A DNA stretch of 7,284 nucleotides, from NCBI GenBank assembly GCA_002438545.1, contig DJPK01000078.1, positions 1 to 7,284 on the forward strand. The letters run 5' to 3'. Below, piece by piece: positions 1 to 6,658 of this stretch. A program made the translations under genes and the position numbers. This stretch comes from Caryophanales bacterium UBA6414. Lineage in GTDB: Bacteria > Bacillota_I > Bacilli_A > RF39 > UBA660. Position 1 is the stretch's first letter, and every line of letters starts with the position of its first letter. The notes beneath the pieces were generated by a model. It did no database searches. It saw only the letters and a list, made by a program, of their open reading frames with translations, and had not been told where the DNA came from.

Positions 1-123
1 GCTTATTATGATTTTAGTTATATATTAACACAAGATTTTGAAGAAACAGAGGAAGAAAAACATTTTATAGTAATGGGTTATAAACATCCTAAGATTGAGA
101 CTATTGGTTGGACAAAAAGTTAG
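1..123 (+). CDS. C-terminal end of an unidentified protein (5' end outside window)
   Basis: An open frame runs from the first base to a TAG stop at 121-123, giving 40 residues that begin AYYDFSYILT and end ETIGWTKS. The segment is mixed hydrophilic and aromatic, with an acidic EETEEEK run followed by HFIVMGYKHP. It has no membrane segment and no motif I recognise. It is accepted as coding because the next gene's ribosome binding site overlaps its stop codon, the arrangement seen at other junctions in this window. The gene is probably co-transcribed with the receptor gene downstream. Nothing further can be said about function. Confidence 0.6.
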   Translation, partial: AYYDFSYILTQDFEETEEEKHFIVMGYKHPKIETIGWTKS

Positions 124-126
124 GTG
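122..126 (+). promoter_or_regulatory. Ribosome binding site that fixes the receptor start at 132
   Basis: AGGTG lies five bases upstream of ATG 132 and overlaps the TAG stop of the preceding gene. A TTG at 108 in the same frame would add eight residues. It has no comparable site at the right distance and would lie inside the upstream gene, so ATG 132 is preferred. Confidence 0.65.
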
Positions 127-131
127 AAAGT

Positions 132-2177
132 ATGAAGAATAATAATAGTAATAAAACAAATAAAATAATTATTTTATCAATAATTATAATTGTATTTATA
201 GTAGCACTTGTAATTTTTATTTTAAATTTTACAAAAGATAGTTCTAGTTTTTCAATATTAGAGAATAATTGGATAAATAAAAATACTAATAATATTATTG
301 ATGTTAGTGTTTATAATGATGTACCGGTATATGGTATTAATGGCGAGGGAGTAATATTTGATTTTCTAGATAGTTTTACAGATAGTTTTGAGATAAAGTT
401 TAATAAAGTATCTTATTTTGCTAATAATCCTAATGGGTATAAGAATGTTGCTTTTAAGATTCTTAAGAGTAATGAAAAAGCCGGAGATAAAGATATTGTT
501 ATATATGAAGATAAGTATGTAATAGTAGGTAAGAATACTTCTTCAATAAATAAATTAGAAGATTTAAGTAATAAGAAGGTGGGTGTTTTGCCTGATGATA
601 CATCTTCAGTTAATTATTATTTATCTAATATTAAGAATATTTCATATACTCCTAGTGAGAATATTGATAGCTTAATTACTTTAATTAATAATGGGGAAGT
701 TGATTATATTATTGTACCTAAGATAATGTATTTAGAAGATATCTTATCTAATGATTTACATATTATCTATCATTATGGTGATATAAGTAGAAAGTATGTA
801 TTAACCGTTAATGATAATACTTTATATAGTATTATGCGTAAGTATTTTATGGTATATAGTAAAGATAAATTGAACGAATCTTATAAGAATAATTTATTAA
901 ATGCAGTATTTAATGGTTTAAAGATTACTGAGGAAGAGAAATTAAATTATAATTCACAAGAGTATGTATATGGCTATGTTATTAATATGCCATTCGAAAA
1001 TACAGTATCTAAACAATTTGTTGGAACATTATCAAACTATTTAAGTGGTTTTGAAGAATTAGCAGATGTTAACTTTAAGGTAGTAGCATATCCGGATATT
1101 GCATCATTAAAAAAAGATTTATCAGCAGGTTTAGTAGATGTAGTATTTGCTAATTATGCGACTAGTGGTTTAAATGTTGATATATTAACGACTTCTAGTT
1201 TGTTTTCTGAAGATTATGTTATATTAGCTAAAGAAAATATTAATATTAATTCAATAAGAAGTTTATATGATAAGACAATATATACTGTTAATGGTACATA
1301 TTTACATAATTATTTAAGTGTTAATAGTATTGCTACTAAGGCATATAACAATACAGATGAATTACTTAGAAATATTGATAATAATTCTATTGTTGCAATG
1401 GATAAAGCAACCTATATTTACTATAAAGATAAGAAGTTATCTGATTATAAAGTAGTGTATGAGAATAGTTTAGATAGTGAATATCGTTTTGCAATTAGAG
1501 ATGTTCAAAAGAATAGAACATTTGCTAAATTATTTGATTATTATGTGTCTTCAATAGATTATAAAGATATTAGATATGATTATAATACTGATTTTATTGT
1601 AAATACTACTAGTTTATTTGGTAATGTTATTAAGTATTTGTTAATAGGAATTGGAGTAGTAATTGTTATAGTAGTAGGAATATTATTGAGTACTAAAAAG
1701 AAGAAAAATACTAAGTTAACTAAAGAAGATAAATATAAGTTTATTGATATAATGACTTCTTTAAAAAATAGAAATTATTTGAATTATAATATAAAGAAGT
1801 GGGATGAGAATGTTATATATCCACAAGCAATATTAATTATTGATTTAAATAATATTAAGTATATTAATGATAATTATGGGCATGAAGAAGGGGATAATGT
1901 TATTAAGAAAGCTGCTAGTATTCTAATAGTTAATCAAAAAGAAAATAGTGATGTTGTTAGAACAGATGGTAATGAATTCTTAATATATATGGTTGGATAT
2001 GATGAAAAGAAAGTAATAGAATATATAAGAAAATTAAATAAAGAATTAAATGAACTTCCACATGAATTTGGAGCAACTATTGGTTATAGTATGATTACTG
2101 ATGATGTTAAGACAATAGATGATGCTATTAACGAGGCAACTTTAGCAATGCGTGAAGCTAAGGAGAAGCAAAAATAA
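132..2177 (+). CDS. Membrane receptor: two solute-binding-like domains plus a degenerate GGDEF domain
   Basis: From ATG 132 the protein has 681 residues. The order is: a short Asn/Lys-rich cytoplasmic N-terminus; a membrane helix at about 12-33; an extracellular part of about 460 residues that reads as two tandem SBP_bac_3-like (Venus flytrap) domains at about 57-265 and 278-490; a second helix at about 502-520; and a GGDEF domain at about 535-681. The GGDEF fold marks are clear. They include the first metal-binding Asp in DLNNIKYINDNYGHEEGD (571-588) and a start resembling D-x-LTGLxNR (DIMTSLKNR, from 539). The signature GGDEF is DGNEF at 612-616, so the third, metal-liganding acidic residue is Asn614. 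The inhibitory RxxD site is also absent. In the family, GGDEF enzymes make cyclic di-GMP from GTP. This copy may be inactive, altered in specificity, or only a nucleotide or protein binder. It probably senses an amino acid or other small ligand outside the cell. It lies just upstream of the YihY-like gene. Confidence 0.85.
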   Translation: MKNNNSNKTNKIIILSIIIIVFIVALVIFILNFTKDSSSFSILENNWINKNTNNIIDVSVYNDVPVYGINGEGVIFDFLDSFTDSFEIKFNKVSYFANNPNGYKNVAFKILKSNEKAGDKDIVIYEDKYVIVGKNTSSINKLEDLSNKKVGVLPDDTSSVNYYLSNIKNISYTPSENIDSLITLINNGEVDYIIVPKIMYLEDILSNDLHIIYHYGDISRKYVLTVNDNTLYSIMRKYFMVYSKDKLNESYKNNLLNAVFNGLKITEEEKLNYNSQEYVYGYVINMPFENTVSKQFVGTLSNYLSGFEELADVNFKVVAYPDIASLKKDLSAGLVDVVFANYATSGLNVDILTTSSLFSEDYVILAKENININSIRSLYDKTIYTVNGTYLHNYLSVNSIATKAYNNTDELLRNIDNNSIVAMDKATYIYYKDKKLSDYKVVYENSLDSEYRFAIRDVQKNRTFAKLFDYYVSSIDYKDIRYDYNTDFIVNTTSLFGNVIKYLLIGIGVVIVIVVGILLSTKKKKNTKLTKEDKYKFIDIMTSLKNRNYLNYNIKKWDENVIYPQAILIIDLNNIKYINDNYGHEEGDNVIKKAASILIVNQKENSDVVRTDGNEFLIYMVGYDEKKVIEYIRKLNKELNELPHEFGATIGYSMITDDVKTIDDAINEATLAMREAKEKQK

Positions 2178-2191
2178 AGAATGGGGATATT

Positions 2192-3019
2192 ATGAAGAAG
2201 AAGATTACAAATTATGTTAAAGAGTTAATTAGAATATTAAAAAAACGAGAAATGAGTGTATTACCTGCTAATATTGCTTATTATATAGTTATGGCTTTAA
2301 TACCTACTTTGACAATTATTGTGTTAATTGCTTCTTCTTTTTCTCTATCTATAGATTCATTAATTAATTTATTATCAGACATCTTACCAGAACAAGCTAG
2401 TTCAGTTATTATTGATGTTATATCTGGTAAAGGTTTTGATAGCAATTTAGGTTTTTTCAATATTGTGGCATTTGCTTTGGCTACTAATGGTACTTATTCA
2501 ATAGTAATGACTGCTAATACGTTATATAAAGTTAATGAAGTAGATACGATTAAAGATAGAATTAGGGCGACATTATTATTAATACTTGTTGTTATATTAT
2601 TCTTATTCTTAATAGTGGTACCAATATTTGGTGATAATATATTAAGTCTTATTAAGAGTGCTAAAGTATTTAAGAACTTTATAAACCAAATTATATTGGT
2701 GTTTAAGATAGTTAAATGGCCATTTACTTTCTTAATTATATATTTTAATATTAAGTTAATATATACAATAGCTCCTAGTAGACAGATACCTAGTAGTAGT
2801 ACTACTTATGGAGCACTATTTACAACAGTAATTTGGTCGATTGCAACAGTTGTTTTTAAGATATATTTAAATAATTTTGCGAGATATGATATAGTTTATG
2901 GTAATTTATCAGCAATAATAATTTTATTAATATGGATATATACTTTGTCATATATATTTGTTTTAGGGATGGCTGTTAATGTTCATGAATATAACAAAAT
3001 ATGTAAAGATAACGTTTAG
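2192..3019 (+). CDS. YihY/BrkB-family inner membrane protein
   Basis: The protein has 275 residues with six predicted membrane helices at about 29-49, 88-108, 127-147, 168-190, 205-225 and 238-262. Family hallmarks are AYYIVMALIPTL near the first helix, YTIAP at 191-195, YGALFTTVIW at 206-215, and the C-terminal YGNLSAIIILLIWIY...VLGMAVN block at 236-263. These match the YihY/virulence factor BrkB family (once misnamed RNase BN). Its members are polytopic membrane proteins whose molecular role is still unsettled; transport or envelope functions have been proposed. The length is close to the family norm and no truncation is seen. GGGGAT lies just upstream of ATG 2192, and only 14 bases separate it from the receptor stop, so the two genes are probably co-transcribed. 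It ends in TAG. No clear terminator follows. Confidence 0.9.
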   Translation: MKKKITNYVKELIRILKKREMSVLPANIAYYIVMALIPTLTIIVLIASSFSLSIDSLINLLSDILPEQASSVIIDVISGKGFDSNLGFFNIVAFALATNGTYSIVMTANTLYKVNEVDTIKDRIRATLLLILVVILFLFLIVVPIFGDNILSLIKSAKVFKNFINQIILVFKIVKWPFTFLIIYFNIKLIYTIAPSRQIPSSSTTYGALFTTVIWSIATVVFKIYLNNFARYDIVYGNLSAIIILLIWIYTLSYIFVLGMAVNVHEYNKICKDNV

Positions 3020-3043
3020 GTTTAAATACTTAGATACTTTTTG

Positions 3044-3072
3044 TTGAATTAAAAGTAATAATCTATTATAAT
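3044..3072 (+). promoter_or_regulatory. Sigma-A type promoter for the pilin-like gene pair
   Basis: A -35 box TTGAAT (3044-3049) and a perfect -10 box TATAAT (3067-3072) are separated by exactly 17 bases in the 72-base gap between the YihY gene and the first pilin-like gene. The predicted start near 3079 leaves a leader of only about 13 bases, so the Shine-Dalgarno site would sit at the very 5' end of the transcript. Confidence 0.65.
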
Positions 3073-3080
3073 TATTATAG
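3063..3080. repeat. Near-perfect 18-base dyad over the pilin promoter -10 box
   Basis: CTATTATAATTATTATAG has two 9-base arms that are inverted repeats with a single mismatch (3067 against 3076). It covers the -10 box and the predicted transcription start, which is a typical operator position. The sequence is almost all A and T, so chance symmetry is possible. Confidence 0.35.
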
Positions 3081-3091
3081 GGTGTGATAGA

Positions 3092-3463
3092 ATGAATAAT
3101 AAAGGTTTTACTTTAGTAGAGTTATTAGCAGTTATTGCGGTATTATTAGCACTTGCTTTAATGTCAACAGTGGGTATAAATACAATAATACAAAGAAATA
3201 AAGATAAGGCTAATACGGCTAGGGAAAAAGTTATAATATCGGCAAGTATATTGTATGCTAAAGATAATAAGAATAAGTATAATTATAATGATTTTATGCA
3301 AAATAAATGTGGAATTGCAACTGATTGGTTAGTTAGTAATAATTATTTATCTAGTGATGATTTATTAGATGGTGATAATAAGACTATTATTGGTTGTGTT
3401 ATGTATAATAATGGTAATTATAGTTTTATTAATGAGAGAATAAATGATTGTACACATTGCTAG
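3092..3463 (+). CDS. Type IV prepilin-like protein (first of a tandem pair)
   Basis: The protein has 123 residues. The N-terminus MNNKG|FTLVELLAVI is a textbook type III signal. Prepilin peptidase would cut after Gly5 and methylate Phe6, and the conserved Glu sits at mature position 5. A hydrophobic helix follows to about residue 30 and would anchor the subunit or form the pilus core. A short globular domain of about 80 residues carries cysteines at 73, 102, 120 and 123. The last two could close a C-terminal disulfide loop. The start follows an AGGGTGTGAT ribosome binding site, and a promoter lies directly upstream. No ATPase, platform protein or prepilin peptidase is visible here, so the machine must be encoded elsewhere. 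It may be a competence-type pseudopilin, a type II-secretion-like subunit or a true pilin; the sequence does not decide. Confidence 0.88.
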   Translation: MNNKGFTLVELLAVIAVLLALALMSTVGINTIIQRNKDKANTAREKVIISASILYAKDNKNKYNYNDFMQNKCGIATDWLVSNNYLSSDDLLDGDNKTIIGCVMYNNGNYSFINERINDCTHC

Positions 3464-3466
3464 GAG
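3462..3466 (+). promoter_or_regulatory. Ribosome binding site that fixes the second pilin-like start at 3476
   Basis: AGGAG abuts an in-frame ATG at 3467, leaving no spacer, but stands nine bases from ATG 3476. ATG 3476 is therefore the likely start. It also gives a short MKLNNKG leader like that of the neighbour. AGGAG overlaps the TAG stop of the first pilin-like gene, which suggests translational coupling. Confidence 0.7.
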
Positions 3467-3475
3467 ATGGTGATA

Positions 3476-3850
3476 ATGAAATTAAATAATAAGGGTTTTA
3501 CTTTGGCAGAGTTATTAGCGGTTATTGTAATATTATTAGCTGTATCAATAGTGGCTATTCCTAATATTACAGCATCTTTAGAGAGAAATAAAAATAAACT
3601 TAGTGATTCACAAAAGAAAATAATAGTGTCTTCAGCAGAGTTATTTATCTCAGAAAATAAGAATTCATTAGGATATTATTCAAACTTTATAAATGGAGCA
3701 TGTTGTTTATCAACAGATACTTTAAAAGATAATAATTATATTACTGATGAAGATTTAAAAGACTCTAATGGTAATTATTTAGTGGGTTATATTAACTATG
3801 CTAATAGTAAGTATGAGTTTACTGATAGTTGTACAAATCCTTGCAGTTAG
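3476..3850 (+). CDS. Type IV prepilin-like protein (second of a tandem pair)
   Basis: The protein has 124 residues from ATG 3476. The N-terminus MKLNNKG|FTLAELLAVI has the prepilin peptidase site after Gly7 and Glu at mature position 5. A hydrophobic helix runs to about residue 30, and a small extracellular domain carries cysteines at 76, 77, 119 and 123. It is a paralogue of the preceding gene: the helix, a Cys followed by a short segment and NNY, an acidic D-D-L or E-D-L stretch, a Y-x-N-x-x-Y-like strand and the terminal Cys pair all line up. The two genes are 12 bases apart and probably share one mRNA, so the subunits may assemble together as major and minor or paired pseudopilins. The cysteine spacing differs from the first copy (adjacent Cys76-Cys77), which suggests the disulfide pattern has diverged. 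Confidence 0.87.
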   Translation: MKLNNKGFTLAELLAVIVILLAVSIVAIPNITASLERNKNKLSDSQKKIIVSSAELFISENKNSLGYYSNFINGACCLSTDTLKDNNYITDEDLKDSNGNYLVGYINYANSKYEFTDSCTNPCS

Positions 3851-3858
3851 GGAGTATT

Positions 3859-3873
3859 TTATTGACACAATAA
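3859..3873. repeat. Short dyad containing a perfect TTGACA box
   Basis: TTATTG and CAATAA (6-base arms, 3-base spacer) flank the region just after the second pilin-like gene. A perfect -35 hexamer TTGACA lies inside at 3862-3867, but the best -10 candidate, TATAAA at 3882-3887, is only 14 bases away, so a promoter call is weak. The stem is not followed by a T-tract, so it is not a convincing terminator. Confidence 0.25.
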
Positions 3874-3901
3874 TATTTAATTATAAAAGCATAAAAAAAC
3901 A

Positions 3902-3930
3902 TTTAAAAATAATTAATAATGTGATAAAAT
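3902..3930 (+). promoter_or_regulatory. Probable extended -10 promoter for ezrA
   Basis: A weak -35 TTTAAA (3902-3907) is followed after 17 bases by TAAAAT (3925-3930), preceded by the extended -10 element TGA (3922-3924). The same nine-base core TGATAAAAT recurs in the promoter before the Asn-rich genes at 5680-5688. The predicted start near 3937 gives a leader of about 27 bases. No terminator is visible between the pilin-like genes and ezrA, so read-through is also possible. Confidence 0.45.
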
Positions 3931-3963
3931 ATATTATGATTAATAGTCTTTGGCGGTGATAAT

Positions 3964-5676
3964 ATGGATAATACAATGTTATTAATTATATTGATTGTTG
4001 TGGTGCTTTTATTTTTAGTTATAGGAGCCATTTTAATAGTAAATAATAAAGAAAAAAGTAAATATAAAGAAGAAATAAAGAACTTAGATATTGAAAAGAA
4101 TCATTTAATAGGTGTACCTATTTTATCAGAATTATCTAAAGTAAAAGAATTAGTTAAAACAGATAACTTAAAGAATAAACTTGATTATTGGGATAATGAG
4201 TTTAAAGATATTAAAGGGAATAGAATAGATGTTTTAAATGATTTAATAACAGATGCTGATTTTTTAATTGATAGAAAAGATTATAAAGATGCTATTAAGA
4301 AGATTGCTTATATTGAAATAGAATTAGAAGAGTTAAGAGATAAGACTAAATCTTTATTAGAGGAAATTAAGGTAATTACAACATCTGAAGAAAGAAACAG
4401 ATCAATAATTACCAAGTTAAAAATAGTATACCGTGAGATTCAAAATAAGTTTGAAAGAACTAGTAAAGATTATGGCGAAGTAGGGGAATCAATTACTAAA
4501 GAGTTTCATTCTATTGATAATAAGATTAAAAGTTTTGAAAAAGCCATGGATAATAATGATTATATTTTAGTTGAAAAGATAGTTGAAGAGTTAGAAACTG
4601 AAATAAATACTTTAAAGAAAGTTATTGATGAAGGGCCTTCAATTATATTGATGGCGACAACACTAGTTAATAATAAAATAGATGAAGTAAATACAATGTA
4701 TTATCGTATGCAAAGAGATGGATATCCACTAGATTATTTAAATATTGAGTATAATATTAGTGAGATTAGAAAAAAGTGTCAGAATATTATTGAGAATTTA
4801 AAGAAATTTGAAATAGGGGATGCTTCATTAGAACTAAAGACAATGTTAGATTATTTAAATTCAATATTTACAAGTTTTGATAAAGAAAAAGAAAGTAAAG
4901 ATGCTTTTAGAGAAAATTGTAAGGTATTAAAATATAAATTAGAAAATATTAATAAAGTAGTATATGATATTTATATTCAGATGGATGATATTAAGAAAAC
5001 TTATGATTTAAAGGATGAAGAGATAAATAAGTTTAGTATACTTAATAAGAGTCTTGAACAAATAAATGCTGATTATAAGATTTTAATTGAGCAAAGTAAG
5101 ATGCATACATTTGCTTATTCTAAGCTAGTTGAAGAATTAGAAGGCTTAGAGAGAAAACTAACGAGATTACAAGATGATTTAGATTTTAGATTACAATCTA
5201 TTACTAGTATGCAAGACGATGAGAATCGTGCGAAGGATCAATTAGAAACTATTCAGAACTTATTAAAACAATCTAAGAATAAGATTAGAGATAATAAGAT
5301 ACCGGTAATACCAAATAGTTATTTTATAGAATTAAGAGAAGCACAGGAAGCTATTAGAGAGATTATTAAAGAATTAAATAAGAAACCGATAGTTATTAAG
5401 ATTTTAAATATTCGTGTTGATACAGCTAGAGATTTAGTATTTAAGATATATAATAAAACAAATGATATGGTTAAATTAGTTAATTTAAATGAAAAATTAA
5501 TAGTGTATGCTAATAGATATTGTGCTATATCGAAAGATATAGATGATGGGGTAACAGAAGCCAGTGAATTATTTAATAAAGGGCAATATCGACAATCAAT
5601 AGATATTTTAACTAGTTTATTAAATAAAATAGATACAACATACGTTTATCGTTTTGGTCTTGAAAAAGAAGAATAA
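3964..5676 (+). CDS. ezrA: Septation ring formation regulator EzrA
   Basis: The protein has 570 residues, close to the roughly 560 of Bacillus EzrA. One N-terminal membrane helix (about 5-26) is followed by a basic NNKEKSK stretch, which places the long alpha-helical remainder in the cytoplasm. The body is charged, coiled-coil or spectrin-repeat-like throughout, with EzrA-like landmarks: TSEERNRS near 140, KIPVIP at 445-450 (NIPGIP in Bacillus subtilis), and a C-terminal block with NRY at 517-519. In the family, EzrA binds FtsZ and other divisome proteins, prevents extra Z-rings at the poles and joins the septal ring. The patch known as QNR in Bacillus reads VYANRYC at 514-520, so the glutamine is replaced by valine. 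GGTGAT at 3955-3960 is the ribosome binding site for ATG 3964. Two Asn-rich membrane proteins follow directly. Confidence 0.9.
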   Translation: MDNTMLLIILIVVVLLFLVIGAILIVNNKEKSKYKEEIKNLDIEKNHLIGVPILSELSKVKELVKTDNLKNKLDYWDNEFKDIKGNRIDVLNDLITDADFLIDRKDYKDAIKKIAYIEIELEELRDKTKSLLEEIKVITTSEERNRSIITKLKIVYREIQNKFERTSKDYGEVGESITKEFHSIDNKIKSFEKAMDNNDYILVEKIVEELETEINTLKKVIDEGPSIILMATTLVNNKIDEVNTMYYRMQRDGYPLDYLNIEYNISEIRKKCQNIIENLKKFEIGDASLELKTMLDYLNSIFTSFDKEKESKDAFRENCKVLKYKLENINKVVYDIYIQMDDIKKTYDLKDEEINKFSILNKSLEQINADYKILIEQSKMHTFAYSKLVEELEGLERKLTRLQDDLDFRLQSITSMQDDENRAKDQLETIQNLLKQSKNKIRDNKIPVIPNSYFIELREAQEAIREIIKELNKKPIVIKILNIRVDTARDLVFKIYNKTNDMVKLVNLNEKLIVYANRYCAISKDIDDGVTEASELFNKGQYRQSIDILTSLLNKIDTTYVYRFGLEKEE

Positions 5677-5688
5677 TTATGATAAAAT
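5660..5688 (+). promoter_or_regulatory. Promoter for the Asn-rich gene pair, overlapping the ezrA end
   Basis: TTGAAA (5660-5665) and TAAAAT (5683-5688) are separated by exactly 17 bases, with an extended -10 TGA at 5680-5682. The -35 lies within the last codons of ezrA and the -10 just beyond its stop. The predicted start near 5695 leaves a leader of about 26 bases. The two downstream genes can therefore be expressed separately from ezrA. Confidence 0.6.
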
Positions 5689-5694
5689 TATCAT
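5679..5694. repeat. Perfect dyad over the -10 box
   Basis: ATGATAA and TTATCAT are perfect 7-base inverted arms with a 2-base centre, lying over the predicted -10 box and just upstream of the transcription start. A third ATGATA half-copy follows at 5693-5698. No T-tract follows, so an operator-like site is more likely than a terminator. Chance symmetry in AT-rich DNA is possible. Confidence 0.35.
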
Positions 5695-5720
5695 GATAGA
5701 ATAAGAAGGAGATAGATGAA

Positions 5721-6647
5721 ATGAATATAATTGATTTTTTGTATGATAACTACCTATGGATTATAGCAATATTAGTTATTGCAATATTTACGACGATAGG
5801 ATTTATTGCTGATAGAAAGTCTAAAAGTAAGAATAGTAAGGGTAATGAAAGCATTGGCATTCCTAATAATCAAGCTAAGGTAATGCCTACTGAAGTTCCA
5901 ACACCAACAAATAATATAAATACTAATATGAATATGGCTAGTATGCCTAATAATAATTATCAAAATGTTAATAATAATAATATGGTTAATAATGTTCCTA
6001 ATTTTGCTACTAATGCTAATGCAACACCAGTTAATAATATGAACGAACAGAGCATGGTTAATAACTATACTAATGGTGGAGTAGTTAATCCTACAAATCA
6101 AGTACCAAATATGGGAATAAATGAAAATATGATGTTTAATGGTAATCAAACTATGAATGGAGTAAATCAAAGTATTTCTAATGTTAATTCGGCTCCAACA
6201 CCTGAACTAGTTGTTAATTCAGTAAATTCAATGATGCCAAATGAGAATATACAACAAGGGTCTGTTAATCTAATGCCTACTAATAATCAAAACGTTAATC
6301 AAGTAAGTAATGGTACTCTTAATGTTAACCCAGTACCAGAACAAACGTCGGTTTCTAATAATCATTCTGTGGGAAATGGAAATCATAATATGGTAGTTAA
6401 TTCTTGGGATGAGCCAAGGCCAATAAACTCTGCAAGTATTAATCAAGGATTTAATCAAAATGTTGTTGGCAATGTATCTTCTAATAATTTATCTAATCAA
6501 ATTCCTATTCAGGAAAGTATTCCAGTAAATACAGTACCTAATAATATACAGCAACCAGTTAATAATATGCCAAATAGTAATGGTGTTCCTGGATTAAACT
6601 TTGTGTATGGACCTAGTCAAAATAATAACAATAATAATTTACAGTAG
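5721..6647 (+). CDS. N-terminally anchored protein with long Asn-rich disordered tail
   Basis: I do not recognise a named family. The 308-residue protein has one membrane helix at about 11-30, followed by DRKSKSK, so by the positive-inside rule the tail is cytoplasmic. From about residue 36 to the end it is low complexity, dominated by Asn with Val, Pro, Met, Gln, Ser and Thr and with almost no charge, and it should be disordered. Two islands break the pattern: SWDEPRP at 228-234, which has the only tryptophan of the tail, and PGLNFVYGPSQ from 290 near the C-terminus. They look like short binding motifs at the end of a flexible tether. AAGGAGAT at 5706-5713 is a strong ribosome binding site. 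The gene follows ezrA and precedes a second Asn-rich membrane protein gene. A ZipA-like or other division tether role is a guess from architecture and neighbourhood only. Confidence 0.8.
   Translation: MNIIDFLYDNYLWIIAILVIAIFTTIGFIADRKSKSKNSKGNESIGIPNNQAKVMPTEVPTPTNNINTNMNMASMPNNNYQNVNNNNMVNNVPNFATNANATPVNNMNEQSMVNNYTNGGVVNPTNQVPNMGINENMMFNGNQTMNGVNQSISNVNSAPTPELVVNSVNSMMPNENIQQGSVNLMPTNNQNVNQVSNGTLNVNPVPEQTSVSNNHSVGNGNHNMVVNSWDEPRPINSASINQGFNQNVVGNVSSNNLSNQIPIQESIPVNTVPNNIQQPVNNMPNSNGVPGLNFVYGPSQNNNNNNLQ
6621..6638 (+). repeat. Asn-codon (AAT/AAC) tract near the end of the first Asn-rich gene
   Basis: Six consecutive AAT or AAC codons encode a run of six asparagines just before the terminal LQ. 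Slippage here would change length by whole codons and keep the frame. Confidence 0.6.
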
Positions 6648-6658
6648 GAGAAATCAAT

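Noticed and set aside
108..131. TTG start for the receptor at 108
   Set aside because: It lies inside the preceding gene and lacks a spaced Shine-Dalgarno site. ATG 132 has AGGTG at five bases.
3467..3475. ATG start for the second pilin-like gene at 3467
   Set aside because: AGGAG is directly adjacent with no spacer. ATG 3476 is nine bases away and gives a leader like that of its paralogue.
3862..3887. Promoter from the perfect TTGACA at 3862
   Set aside because: The only -10-like box, TATAAA at 3882-3887, is 14 bases away, too close for a normal sigma-A promoter. Kept only as a weak dyad note.
5679..5694. Terminator after ezrA
   Set aside because: The symmetric element is all weak pairs around a 2-base centre with no following T-tract. 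It fits an operator or promoter overlap better.
5772..6170. Minus-strand open frame of 132 codons
   Set aside because: It is the antisense shadow of the Asn-rich gene: AAT and GTT-type codons read backwards as Ile, Asn and His codons. No ribosome binding site or family resemblance is seen, and the composition is implausible.
6270..6458. Minus-strand open frame of 62 codons
   Set aside because: Same antisense effect within the Asn-rich gene. It has no supporting site or motif.
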